Source: Pseudoflavonifractor sp050943825 (GTDB lineage: Bacteria > Bacillota > Clostridia > Oscillospirales > Oscillospiraceae). Taken from it: a stretch of 64,000 nucleotides of DNA. Each line of letters starts with the position of its first letter. Within the stretch, counting starts at the first letter, position 1. The notes below the pieces were generated by a model. That model saw only the letters and a program-made list of their open reading frames with translations, was not told where the DNA came from and made no database searches. The position numbers and the translations under genes are program-made. Location: assembly GCF_050943825.1 (NCBI RefSeq), contig NZ_JBMNPX010000001.1, positions 372,001 through 436,000 of the forward strand, given 5' to 3'. Below, one piece after another: positions 14,695 through 23,309 of this stretch.

Positions 14695-17154
14695 TTACAG
14701 CTTGGTCATGTGCTGGGAGGCCGACTTGAGCATCAGCTTTTTGGTGCCCACGTTGTCAAAGGCAATCTCGATAAGGGCATCGCCGCCCATGGGCATCAGG
14801 TTGACCACCATGCCCTTGCCGAATGCCTTGTGCTGGACCATATCGCCCTTACGGAAGTCGGCCAGCCCGGCGGCGGACTTGGCAGCACCGCCGCCAATCT
14901 TGGGCTCCACTGCCGTGCCCTTGGGGTAGGTGGTGTAGCCGCCGCCCAGGGAGTATCCGCGCTCGGCGGGCTTGCGCCAGGCGGGCGCCTTCTTCTTGGG
15001 CTGCTCCCCGTCCTGGTGCTCCTCCGTCCGCTCGCTGCGGGGCAGGCGGCCCGACTTCTCCACATACTCCTCCGGGATTTCACCCAGGAAACGGGAGGGC
15101 CGGTTGTTGTTGGTCCGGCCGAAGAGCATACGCTGAGATGCGCAGGTCATGTACAGCTTTTCCTTGGCCCGGGTCATGGCCACGTAGCACAGGCGGCGCT
15201 CCTCCTCCATCTCCTCGGCCTCGCCGATGGCCCGGATGCCGGGGAAGATGCCCTCTTCCACGCCCACCACAAAGACCACCGGGAACTCCAGGCCCTTGGC
15301 CGAGTGCATGGTCATCATGACCACGCAGTCCTCCTCCGGGTCGTGGCTGTCCAGGTCGGTGTACAGGGCGATTTCATCCAGGAAGCCGGACAGGCTGGGC
15401 TCCACCGCGTTCTCCAGGTAGCCGTTGATGGAGGTCAGCAGCTCCTGCACGTTCTCCAGCCGGGTGCGGTCCTCAATGGTGTTCTTCTGCTCCAGCATGA
15501 CGGCGTATCCGGTGCGGGCCACCAGCTCCTCATAGAAGGCGGGCAGCTCCATCTCGCCGGAGAGCTTGCGCAGCTCGGCAATCATGTCGGTGAAGGAGGC
15601 CAGCTTGGCCGCCGCCTTCTGCAGCTCGGGGTAGCCCCGGGCGTTGGAGATGATCTCCCACAGGGAACGGCCCTCCTGGGCGGCGATGTTCTGAGCCCGC
15701 TCGATGGTGGTGGCACCGATGCCCCGGGGCGGGTTGTTGATGATGCGCTGGAGACGCAGATCGTCGCCGGGGTTGTTGATGACGCACAGATAGGCCAGCA
15801 TGTCCTTGACCTCGGCCCGGTCGAAGAAGCGGATGCCGCCGATGATGCGGTAGGGCACGCCGTTGCGCTTGAAGGCCTGCTCGATCTGGTTGGACTGGGC
15901 GTTCATCCGGTAGAGGACAGCGTGGTCCTTCCAGTGCCGTCCGGCGGAAAAGCTGCCCAGAATCTGGGCCGCCACATACTGGGCCTCGTCGTGTTCGTTC
16001 ATGGCGGTGTAACACTGGACCTTGTCGCCCTCGCCGTGGTCGGTCCACAGCTCCTTGCCCTTGCGGCCCTCGTTGTTGCGGATGACCGCGTTGGAGGCCT
16101 CCAGGATGTTCTTGGTAGAACGGTAGTTCTGCTCCAGGCGGATGACCCGGGCGCCCTTGTACTGCTTCTCGAAGGAGAGGATGTTCTCAATGGTGGCGCC
16201 CCGGAAGCGGTAGATGGACTGGTCGTCGTCGCCCACCACGCAGATGTTCTCATACCCGCCCGCCAGAGTGGAGGAGAGCAGGTACTGGAGGTTGTTGGTG
16301 TCCTGGTACTCGTCGATGAGCACATAGCGGAACTTCCGCTGGTAGTACTCCCGCACCTCGTCAAACTCCTTGAGCAGTCGGACGGTATGGAGGATGATGT
16401 CGTCAAAGTCCAGGGCGTTGGCGTCACGCAGCCGCTTCTCGTACTCCACGTACACCTTGGCAATCTTGATGAGTCGGTAGTCCCCGGACTTCTCGCACTC
16501 GGCCAGGTAGTCCGCCCCCAGCTTCATGGCGTCCTTGGCCCGGGAGATGTAGCCCACGATGCTCTTGGCAGGGAAGGCCTTGTCGTCCAGGTTGAAGTCC
16601 TTGATGATGTCCTTGATGACCCGCTCGGCGTCGGCGGTGTCATAGATGGTGAAGGACTTGGAGAAGCCCAGCCGGTCGATATCCCGCCGGAGGATGCGCA
16701 CGCAGGCGGAGTGGAAGGTGGAGGCCCAGATGTCGTTTGCCGAGGGGCCCAGCATCCTCTCCAGCCGCTCCTTCAGCTCCCCGGCGGCCTTATTGGTGAA
16801 GGTGATGGCGATGATGGACCAGGGCACCGCCGGGTCCACCCGGCACAGCCGCTCCTGCTCCGCCTTCTTCTCCGGGTCGGGATGGGCCACGTAGCCCTCC
16901 AGGAAGGCCAGGTCCTCGGCGGTAACCCACTCGGGCACCTCATCGCAGTCGGAGCCCCGGCCGTACTTCATCAGGTTGGCGATGCGGTGGATGAGTACGG
17001 TGGTCTTGCCGCTGCCCGCACCCGCCAGCAGCAGCAGGGGGCCCTCGGTGGCCAGCGCGGCCTTACGCTGCTCGGGGTTCAGATTCTGATAATCCAGCTC
17101 TATGGCGGCTCTGCGGGCCTTGCAGAAGCGCAGTTCTTCTTCTCGATTCAGCAT
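14695..17154 (-). CDS. pcrA: ATP-dependent DNA helicase PcrA/UvrD
   Basis: A superfamily 1 3'-5' helicase for repair and rolling-circle replication, 819 aa. The Q motif is LNPEQRKAALATEGPLL, Walker A is LAGAGSGKTTVLIHRIA, and motif Ia is ITFTNKAAGELKERL. Motif II is VLIDEYQDTN, motif III is VVGDDDQSIYRFRGA, motif IV is LEQNYRSTKNILEASNAV, and motifs V/VI are TMHSAKGLEFPVVFVVG and YVAMTRAKEKLY. The C-terminus carries the Tudor-like RNA polymerase-interaction domain region (KGDMVQHKAFGKGMVVNL). The start at 17154 (MLNREEELRF) has GAGGAG upstream. A 13-bp hairpin sits 20-50 bp before it. Confidence 0.96.
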   Translation of the reverse strand: MLNREEELRFCKARRAAIELDYQNLNPEQRKAALATEGPLLLLAGAGSGKTTVLIHRIANLMKYGRGSDCDEVPEWVTAEDLAFLEGYVAHPDPEKKAEQERLCRVDPAVPWSIIAITFTNKAAGELKERLERMLGPSANDIWASTFHSACVRILRRDIDRLGFSKSFTIYDTADAERVIKDIIKDFNLDDKAFPAKSIVGYISRAKDAMKLGADYLAECEKSGDYRLIKIAKVYVEYEKRLRDANALDFDDIILHTVRLLKEFDEVREYYQRKFRYVLIDEYQDTNNLQYLLSSTLAGGYENICVVGDDDQSIYRFRGATIENILSFEKQYKGARVIRLEQNYRSTKNILEASNAVIRNNEGRKGKELWTDHGEGDKVQCYTAMNEHDEAQYVAAQILGSFSAGRHWKDHAVLYRMNAQSNQIEQAFKRNGVPYRIIGGIRFFDRAEVKDMLAYLCVINNPGDDLRLQRIINNPPRGIGATTIERAQNIAAQEGRSLWEIISNARGYPELQKAAAKLASFTDMIAELRKLSGEMELPAFYEELVARTGYAVMLEQKNTIEDRTRLENVQELLTSINGYLENAVEPSLSGFLDEIALYTDLDSHDPEEDCVVMMTMHSAKGLEFPVVFVVGVEEGIFPGIRAIGEAEEMEEERRLCYVAMTRAKEKLYMTCASQRMLFGRTNNNRPSRFLGEIPEEYVEKSGRLPRSERTEEHQDGEQPKKKAPAWRKPAERGYSLGGGYTTYPKGTAVEPKIGGGAAKSAAGLADFRKGDMVQHKAFGKGMVVNLMPMGGDALIEIAFDNVGTKKLMLKSASQHMTKL

Positions 17155-17174
17155 GTTCTTCTCCTCGGCAATAC

Positions 17175-17203
17175 GGAAGCCGTCCACGGTGTGGACGGCT
17201 TCC
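17175..17203 (-). other. 13-bp hairpin in the pcrA leader
   Basis: A perfect stem GGAAGCCGTCCAC/GTGGACGGCTTCC with loop GGT, directly upstream of the pcrA ribosome site on the minus strand. It lacks a U tract on that strand, so it may be the 3' end of the 17276-18505 transcript or an mRNA structure. Confidence 0.5.
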
Positions 17204-17275
17204 GCCAGTTTTGTGTGTTCTATTTTATCGGAAAATGGCGGTCAGGTCAAGGCATGGCGGCGGTCTTTTTTCGCG

Positions 17276-18505
17276 CTACTCCCACGCCTCCAGGCCCCAT
17301 GTACCATCATCCAGCTCGCTGATCTTCAGCAGATCAGGCTCTGCCGCGCCCTCCTCCCCAATCCGGTAGTAACCCAGGATATGGGAGGTCCGGCGGCCTA
17401 CGTTGTCCTCGCTGAACAGCACGATGGCCAGGGTGTCCCCCGCCTTGGCGGACACGTCTCCCAGCGGCACATTGACATAGGTGGACAGGCTCCAGTTGGG
17501 CTCCACCACGATTCCGCCTTCCTCTGTGTCCACCGGTATGGTTTTCACCAGCTTCTCCCCCACGAGCACGCCCACCTCCAGCCGGACCACCTCAGGCCTG
17601 GTGCCCACGCCGTAGGAATCGCTGCAGTCCACCGTCACATTCGCCATCACTGACGCATCTTCAGTCAGGCCGTTCTCTGACAGCCAGGTGCTGGTTACCG
17701 TACCGCCCAGGCGCACGGAGTATCGCTCCGCCAGCCTCATGACGGTATAGAGCTGCTGGGTGCGGCTCACACCTGCGGTCTCTGCCACCAGATAGATCTG
17801 GATATCATCACTGAGGGGGCAAATCAATTGGGCGGTAAAGACCTGCTCCTCTCTCGCTCCGGTGACTGTGACCTGCTCCCCGCCGCTGCGGGCCAGGAAG
17901 GACACAGTCGTATCCTCCCCCACCTCTTTCATGGTGACGGCGATGTCATAGGCGGCGGTATTGGCCGCCGGATCCACTGCCGACAGGATACAGTTCCAGT
18001 CCGTGACCAGGCTGCTCTCCGCCTCCAGGGTGGCTGTGACCTTGTCCCCCACGCCGGAGACGATCTTCCACTCCAGTTCCTCCATCTCCTGGCTTATGCT
18101 TGACATTCTCCGTTCCAGCTGGGTGAGCCACTCCCATGCAGGCAGCAGTACCACCGTCAGCACCAGAATACCGCCCAAAATCAGCGGACCGGGCCGGATA
18201 CGCCGCTTCCGCTGCTCCAGATAGCGGGTCACCACCGCCTCCACCATGGCCAGCTGCTCCTCGCTGAGCTGTTCGCCGCCGGTGCGCTCCGCCCCATCGC
18301 CCAGGGGCTCCTCCACCTCCAGCAGGCCGGCCAGGGAGATGCCGAAGACCCGGCTCATGGCGATGCAGTTGTTCACGTCGGGCACGGTCTTGTCCGCCTC
18401 CCACTTGCTGACGGCCTGGCGGGACACCCCCACCAGCTCCCCCAGCCCCTCCTGTGAGAGGCCTTTTTCTTTTCTCAGGGCGGCAATCCGCTGTCCCAGT
18501 GTCAT
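17276..18505 (-). CDS. Membrane-anchored XRE-type HTH protein
   Basis: 409 aa. Residues 1-60 are a Cro/C1-type HTH (LSQEGLGELVGVSRQAVSKW). A Glu-rich linker (65-95) is followed by a basic stretch KRRIRPGP and one membrane segment (about 107-122, LILGGILVLTVVLLPAW). The remaining 280 residues lie outside the cell, begin with a short coiled coil (LERRMSSISQEMEELEWKI) and continue as beta-rich repeats. The layout is that of a one-component trans-membrane regulator. The external part is not one I recognise. Its targets are unknown; it diverges from the NSS symporter gene, which is the obvious candidate. Confidence 0.75.
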   Translation of the reverse strand: MTLGQRIAALRKEKGLSQEGLGELVGVSRQAVSKWEADKTVPDVNNCIAMSRVFGISLAGLLEVEEPLGDGAERTGGEQLSEEQLAMVEAVVTRYLEQRKRRIRPGPLILGGILVLTVVLLPAWEWLTQLERRMSSISQEMEELEWKIVSGVGDKVTATLEAESSLVTDWNCILSAVDPAANTAAYDIAVTMKEVGEDTTVSFLARSGGEQVTVTGAREEQVFTAQLICPLSDDIQIYLVAETAGVSRTQQLYTVMRLAERYSVRLGGTVTSTWLSENGLTEDASVMANVTVDCSDSYGVGTRPEVVRLEVGVLVGEKLVKTIPVDTEEGGIVVEPNWSLSTYVNVPLGDVSAKAGDTLAIVLFSEDNVGRRTSHILGYYRIGEEGAAEPDLLKISELDDGTWGLEAWE

Positions 18506-18670
18506 GGTCCACTCCCTCCTTCCGCCTCCAGCATACCCGGTTTTCTCTCCCGCCGTCCACCAAATATGCTTTCCCTTTTGTCAACCGGAGCTTCCATCCG
18601 GTGTTTTTCACTAAAATTCCCGCCTTCAGCATACCATATATCGCCTGTACACACCATTCTTTTCTTCTGC

Positions 18671-18699
18671 TTGTGTTTTCCATCAAAAGCATGTATACT
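18671..18699 (+). promoter_or_regulatory. Promoter of the NSS symporter gene
   Basis: TTGTGT (18671-18676), 17-bp spacer, TATACT (18694-18699), giving a leader of about 95 nt. Confidence 0.65.
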
Positions 18700-18737
18700 A
18701 TTAAGGCTGACTTTTGCACTTTAAAGAGCATTAGTCT

Positions 18738-18785
18738 CCGCCGGGACGGCAGACCAAACAAGCTGCCTGCCAGGCGGTATTTTTT
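18738..18785 (+). promoter_or_regulatory. Possible attenuator hairpin in the NSS symporter leader
   Basis: Outer stem CCGCC/GGCGG (18738-18742, 18773-18777) and inner stem GGCAG/CTGCC (18748-18752, 18767-18771) are followed by TATTTTTTA, just before the ribosome site GGAGG. A terminator-like structure inside the leader suggests conditional read-through. No T-box or known riboswitch core seen. Confidence 0.4.
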
Positions 18786-18801
18786 ACTGGAGGTACTACG
18801 C

Positions 18802-20127
18802 ATGGCGCATCACCATTCCGCCCACAGCGGAAAATTCCGCAGCTCCGCCGGCTTTATTCTGGCTGCTGTGGGCTCCGCCGTCGGCATGGGCAACATCTGG
18901 CTCTTTCCCTACCGGGTTGGCCAGTACGGGGGCGGCGCGTTTCTCATCCCCTACTTCATCTTTGTCGCCCTGTTCAGCTATGCCGGACTGTCCGGCGAAT
19001 TCGCCCTGGGCCGCCTCACCGGTACAGGTACCATCGGCTCCTTTGACTACGCCCTCAAGACCCGGGGCAGGCGGGGCGGAAAAATCATCGGCATCATGCC
19101 CCTGCTGGGCGTGCTGGGCATCGCCATCGGCTATTCGGTGGTGGTGGGCTGGGTGCTGCGGTATATTGCCGGGTCGGTGACCGGCTCCGTCCTGTCTGGG
19201 GACTCCGCCGCCTTCTTTGACGCCCTGGCGGTGGACTTCGGCTCCGTGCCCTGGCACCTCATCGCTGTGGCCCTTACCGTGCTCATTCTGGTGCTGGGAG
19301 TCTCCTCCGGCATCGAGAAGATCAGCAAGTTCATGATGCCCGCCTTCTTTGTGCTCTTCCTCATCATCGCCGTGCGGGTGGCCTTCCTCCCCGGCGCGGT
19401 GGACGGGTACCTCTACCTGCTCAAGCCGGACTGGAGCTACCTGCTCAATCCCGAGACCTGGATTATGGCCATGGGACAGGCCTTCTTCTCCCTGTCCATC
19501 AACGGCGCCGGTATGCTCATCTACGGCAGCTACATGAAGAAGTCGGAGGATATCATCCATCACTCGGTGGTGACCGCCCTGCTGGACACCATGGCCGCCC
19601 TGCTGGCCGGCTTTGCCATCATCCCGGCAGTGTTCGCCTTCGGCATTGAGCCCGCCTCCGGCCCCTCCCTCATGTTTGTGACCCTGCCCAAGGTGTTCCA
19701 GCTGATGCCCGGCGGACAGCTCTTTGCCCTGCTGTTCTTTGTGTCCGTGTTCTTCGCCGGTATCACCTCCCTGATGAACATGCTCGAGGCCTGCGGCGCC
19801 GCCCTGGAGTCCAACCTGAAGCTGCCCCGGTGGCTGTCCACCACCATCGTGGGCGTGGTGGTCTTCGGCGTGTCCGTGTTCCTGGAATCCCTGTCCGGCA
19901 TGGGCAGCTGGTTGGACCTCATCACCATCTATGTGGCCCCCTTCGGCGCGGTGCTGGGCGCTGTGTTCATCTACTGGGTGCTGGGCCTGGACCCCATCAA
20001 GAAGGAGCTCCTGCTGGGACGGGACAAGCCCATCGGCAAGGCCTTCGACTTTATTGCGAAATACGTCTACGTCATTCTCTCCGCCGCTGTGGTCATCTTC
20101 GGCATCATTTACGGCGGTATCGGTTGA
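18802..20127 (+). CDS. Sodium-dependent transporter, NSS (SNF) family
   Basis: 441 aa, about 11 membrane segments, as in the bacterial MhsT/TnaT-type neurotransmitter:sodium symporters. The first helix contains the unwound sodium/substrate site AAVGSAVGMGNIWLFPYRVG, followed by GGGAFLIPYFIF. Helix 6 region is AFFSLSINGAGMLIYGSYM, and helix 8 has SVFFAGITSLMNMLEACGA. The start at 18802 has TGGAGG upstream. Characterised bacterial members take up tryptophan or other hydrophobic amino acids, so an amino acid substrate is likely. No T-box precedes it. Confidence 0.92.
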   Translation: MAHHHSAHSGKFRSSAGFILAAVGSAVGMGNIWLFPYRVGQYGGGAFLIPYFIFVALFSYAGLSGEFALGRLTGTGTIGSFDYALKTRGRRGGKIIGIMPLLGVLGIAIGYSVVVGWVLRYIAGSVTGSVLSGDSAAFFDALAVDFGSVPWHLIAVALTVLILVLGVSSGIEKISKFMMPAFFVLFLIIAVRVAFLPGAVDGYLYLLKPDWSYLLNPETWIMAMGQAFFSLSINGAGMLIYGSYMKKSEDIIHHSVVTALLDTMAALLAGFAIIPAVFAFGIEPASGPSLMFVTLPKVFQLMPGGQLFALLFFVSVFFAGITSLMNMLEACGAALESNLKLPRWLSTTIVGVVVFGVSVFLESLSGMGSWLDLITIYVAPFGAVLGAVFIYWVLGLDPIKKELLLGRDKPIGKAFDFIAKYVYVILSAAVVIFGIIYGGIG

Positions 20128-20142
20128 CCTGGAAAGCAAAAA

Positions 20143-20177
20143 CGCGCCCTGCGGGAGTTCCCGCAGGGCGCGCTTTT
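20143..20177. terminator. Bidirectional terminator
   Basis: A 13-bp perfect GC-rich stem (20143-20155, 20160-20172) with A-rich left and T-rich right flanks, between the convergent symporter and aldehyde dehydrogenase genes. Confidence 0.9.
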
Positions 20178-20191
20178 GTATGTTCTGATAC

Positions 20192-21655
20192 TCAGAAGGG
20201 CATCTTCTTGGGCTCCACCTGCATGGTCAACCACTTGAGCTCGGTAAAGTCCTCCATGGAGTAGCGGCCGCCCTCACGGCCGAAGCCGCTGAATTTCACG
20301 CCGCCGGAGGGGGCAGTGGTGCCACTGAGGAAGGTGGTGTCGTTGATGTGCACCATGCCCGCCTCCATCCGCAGCCCCATGGACCAGGCCAGCTCCAGGT
20401 TGTGGGTCAGCAGGGCGGCGGAGAGGCCGTACTCGTTGTCGTTGCACAGCGCCAGGGCCTCCTCCGGGTCCTTGGCCCGCACCACCGACGTCACCGGGCC
20501 GAAGGTCTCCTCGTGGAAAATCCGCATCTCGGGGGTCACGCCGGCGATCACTGTGGGCCAGTACCAGGGCCCCTCATGGCGGCCGCCGGTGAGGAGCTTT
20601 GCCCCCTTGGACAGGGCGTCCTCAATCTGCCCGTCGATAAACTTCCACTTCTCCGGCTGGATGAGGGGACCGATGATGGTGTCCTCCTCACTGGGGTCGC
20701 CCACCTTCAGACCCTCCGCCCGGCGGACTAGGGCGTCGCAGAAGGGCTGGTAGCCGTCCCCCTCCACGATGATGCGGGAGGTGGCCATGCACACCTGCCC
20801 CTGGTGGCAGAAGGCGCCGTAGGCCGCGATATCCGCCGCCTGAACCGGGTCAAAGTCCTTCAGGACGATGAGGGGATTCTTGCCGCCCAGCTCCATGGCC
20901 ACTTTTTTCAGGTCACGGGCCGCCCGGACAGCGATGGACCGCCCCACAGCGCTGGAGCCGGTAAAGGTGACCATCCGCACACGGGGGTCGTCCACCAGCA
21001 TATCGCCGATGACCTCACTGCGGCCGGGCACCACGTTGAGCACACCGGCAGGCAGGCCCGCCGCCTCAAAGACTCCCGCGATGGCCAGGCCGGTGGCAGG
21101 CGTGAGGGGGGACGGCTTGAGGATGAAGGTATTGCCTGCCGCCAGGGCGTAGGCCAGCTTTTTTATGGCCAGAATCATGGGGTAATTGAAGGGGGTGATG
21201 CCCAGCACCACACCCAGGGGCGACCGGACGGCCATGGACATCTGTCCCGGCCCGCCGGGCTGGAGCACCTCGCCGTGGAGCCGACGGCACTCTCCCGCAG
21301 CCACCCGCAGGATGCCCGCGCTGCCCATGACCTCGCCCCAGGCCTTGTACCGGGCGGAGCCGCTCTCCGCGATCATCAGCTGGGTCAGTCCCTCCGCTCT
21401 GGCCTCCATCTCGTCGGCAGCCCGGAGCAGTATCCGCTCCCGGACATCGGGGGCTGTGGCCGCCCACTTACCCCGGGCGGCATAGGCCGCCGCCAGAGCC
21501 TTCTCCGCGTCCTGTCGGCCGCCCATGTGGACCATGGCCATCACAGACCCGTCGGCCGGATTCCGGTCCTCCATCACCTCGCCGTCGGTCTGGGGCACCC
21601 ATTCCCCGTTGATATAGAGCAGGTGTTCTCTGAAGTATGGCTGTTGTCCTCTCAT
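20192..21655 (-). CDS. NAD(P)-dependent aldehyde dehydrogenase
   Basis: 487 aa, single-domain ALDH superfamily. The cofactor motif is FTGSSAVGRSIA, the general-base Glu is in KKVAMELGGKNPLIV, and the catalytic Cys is in HQGQVCMATSR. The E-E-T-F-G-P motif is FHEETFGPVTSV. The protein resembles benzaldehyde/vanillin- and succinate-semialdehyde-type enzymes, so the substrate is open. The start at 21655 (MRGQQPYFREHLLY) has GGAGAG upstream; the in-frame region before it is not conserved in style. It is followed after 70 bp by nothing on the same strand, so it is probably monocistronic or the end of an operon with cls. Confidence 0.92.
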   Translation of the reverse strand: MRGQQPYFREHLLYINGEWVPQTDGEVMEDRNPADGSVMAMVHMGGRQDAEKALAAAYAARGKWAATAPDVRERILLRAADEMEARAEGLTQLMIAESGSARYKAWGEVMGSAGILRVAAGECRRLHGEVLQPGGPGQMSMAVRSPLGVVLGITPFNYPMILAIKKLAYALAAGNTFILKPSPLTPATGLAIAGVFEAAGLPAGVLNVVPGRSEVIGDMLVDDPRVRMVTFTGSSAVGRSIAVRAARDLKKVAMELGGKNPLIVLKDFDPVQAADIAAYGAFCHQGQVCMATSRIIVEGDGYQPFCDALVRRAEGLKVGDPSEEDTIIGPLIQPEKWKFIDGQIEDALSKGAKLLTGGRHEGPWYWPTVIAGVTPEMRIFHEETFGPVTSVVRAKDPEEALALCNDNEYGLSAALLTHNLELAWSMGLRMEAGMVHINDTTFLSGTTAPSGGVKFSGFGREGGRYSMEDFTELKWLTMQVEPKKMPF

Positions 21656-21724
21656 CGTCTCTCTCCTTCCCGGCATAAGCGCCGTATGTGGTACTGTATC
21701 AGAGCGGGCAGCTGCCCGCAAAGG

Positions 21725-23263
21725 TTACATCAGGGGCGCAAACACACGCAGCACCGCCCGCAGCAGACGCCGGAGCATGGACCGCTCCCGGCACTGGGCC
21801 AGAGTGATCTCCTGACAGACGGCCAGGGTGTCCAGAAAGTCCCGCTTCACGTCCAGCACGGCGGGGGCACCGCACAGCCAGACGCCGTCCTCAAAGTGGA
21901 GGAACATGCTGCGGTAGTCCATGTTGATGGAACCCACAGTGGCGTATTTATCGTCTACGGCGAAATTCTTTCCGTGGACAAAACCGGGGGTGTACTCATA
22001 AATCCGCACCCCAGTCTCCAGCAGAGGCTCGTAGTGGGCGCGGGTGACCTCAAAGATAATCTTCTTGTCCGGAATGTGGGGCGTCATGATGCGCACGTCC
22101 ACGCCCGACTTGGCGGCGTTGCACAGTGCCGTATTCACGCTGTCGCTGATGATGAGATAGGGCGTGGTGATATACACGTAGCGCCGGGCCTTGCTGATGA
22201 GGTTGAGATACACCGTCTCACCCACCGGCTCCCCGTCCAGGGGGCTGTCGGTGTAGGGCTGGACGTACCCCGGGTTTCGGTCTGTGGGAAGGGGCGGCAG
22301 GGCGGTGGGACGGTAGCTGTTGTAGTCCTCCTCGCCGCCGCAGATATACTCCCACATGGTGAGGAACATGACCGTCATGCTCCAGGCTCCCTCGCCGGTG
22401 ACCCGGATGGCGCTGTCCTTCCAGTGACCGTACCGCTCTCGCTGGTTGATATACTCGTCGGCCAGGTTGATGCCGCCGGTGAAGGCGGTATGGCCGTCCA
22501 CAATGCAGAACTTCCGGTGGTCCCGGTTATTCAGCCGCACGGACAGCACAGGGATAAACCGGTTGAACACCCGGCAGCGGATGCCCTTCTCTTCCAGTTC
22601 CCGCCAGTAATTCTTGGGCAGGGTGTAGAGGCAGCCCACGTCGTCGTAGATGACACGCACGTCCACCCCGGCCCTGGCCTTCTTCTCCAGAATCTCCAGG
22701 ATGGAGTCCCAGAACACGCCCCGGTCGATGATGAAGTACTCCAGAAAGATATACTGCTTCGCCCCCCGCAGGGCCTCCAGCATGTCGGCGAGCACGTCGT
22801 CCCCCAGGGGGTAGTACTTGGCGTCGGTATTGACGCAGAGGGGGCAGTGGGCGTAGCTCTCCAGGTAGTGGGACTGATTGACCGCATCGGTGCCGTACTG
22901 CTCCTCCAGGATATCCGCTTTGTACTCGTCGCTGAGCACCTCAGTCAGGCGGCGGTCCATGCCCTCCATCTTCCGGCGCATTCGGACGGAGAGCTGGTTG
23001 CCGCCCGAGAGGAGGTATACCAGTCCGCCGAACACAGGGGCCAGAAGTATCGGCACAATCCACGCGATTTTATATCCTGGGTCGGTGCGGGCATTGACAA
23101 TCCACAGCACCACCAGGATGGAGACCACCACGCAGAAGAGATAAAAATAGATAAAGTAGCTGGCAAACTGCACCATTACCACCGCCAGGATTACCACCTG
23201 GAGCACCAGAAGGAGCCCCACCAGGGCGGTGCGGTGGAAGAGGATGGACGCTGCTTTTTTCAG
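21725..23263 (-). CDS. cls: Cardiolipin synthase (PLD family)
   Basis: About 512 aa. Two N-terminal membrane helices (a PLDc_N region ending NARTDPGYKIAWIVPILLAP) precede two phospholipase D domains. The HKD motifs are RDHRKFCIVDGHTAFTGG (His-Arg-Lys variant HRKF) and FVHGKNFAVDDKYATVGS. It condenses two phosphatidylglycerols at the membrane. The start is unusual. The first in-frame ATG/GTG is the GTG at 23221, which would cut into the first helix. The frame is open upstream with a family-like N-terminus LKKAASILFHRTALVG from a CTG at 23263, and GGAGG lies at 23280-23284. I therefore prefer the CTG. See findings for an 8-codon upstream reading frame ending at this CTG. Confidence 0.88.
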   Translation of the reverse strand: MKKAASILFHRTALVGLLLVLQVVILAVVMVQFASYFIYFYLFCVVVSILVVLWIVNARTDPGYKIAWIVPILLAPVFGGLVYLLSGGNQLSVRMRRKMEGMDRRLTEVLSDEYKADILEEQYGTDAVNQSHYLESYAHCPLCVNTDAKYYPLGDDVLADMLEALRGAKQYIFLEYFIIDRGVFWDSILEILEKKARAGVDVRVIYDDVGCLYTLPKNYWRELEEKGIRCRVFNRFIPVLSVRLNNRDHRKFCIVDGHTAFTGGINLADEYINQRERYGHWKDSAIRVTGEGAWSMTVMFLTMWEYICGGEEDYNSYRPTALPPLPTDRNPGYVQPYTDSPLDGEPVGETVYLNLISKARRYVYITTPYLIISDSVNTALCNAAKSGVDVRIMTPHIPDKKIIFEVTRAHYEPLLETGVRIYEYTPGFVHGKNFAVDDKYATVGSINMDYRSMFLHFEDGVWLCGAPAVLDVKRDFLDTLAVCQEITLAQCRERSMLRRLLRAVLRVFAPLM

Positions 23264-23309
23264 AAATCCCGTAGTGTTTCCTCCATTCTGTTTCCCGCTG
23301 TGACGGCAC

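Noticed and set aside
14635..17322. An 895-codon open frame antisense to pcrA
   Set aside because: Low-complexity Gly/Leu/Val/His text without motifs; pcrA on the other strand carries every helicase motif.
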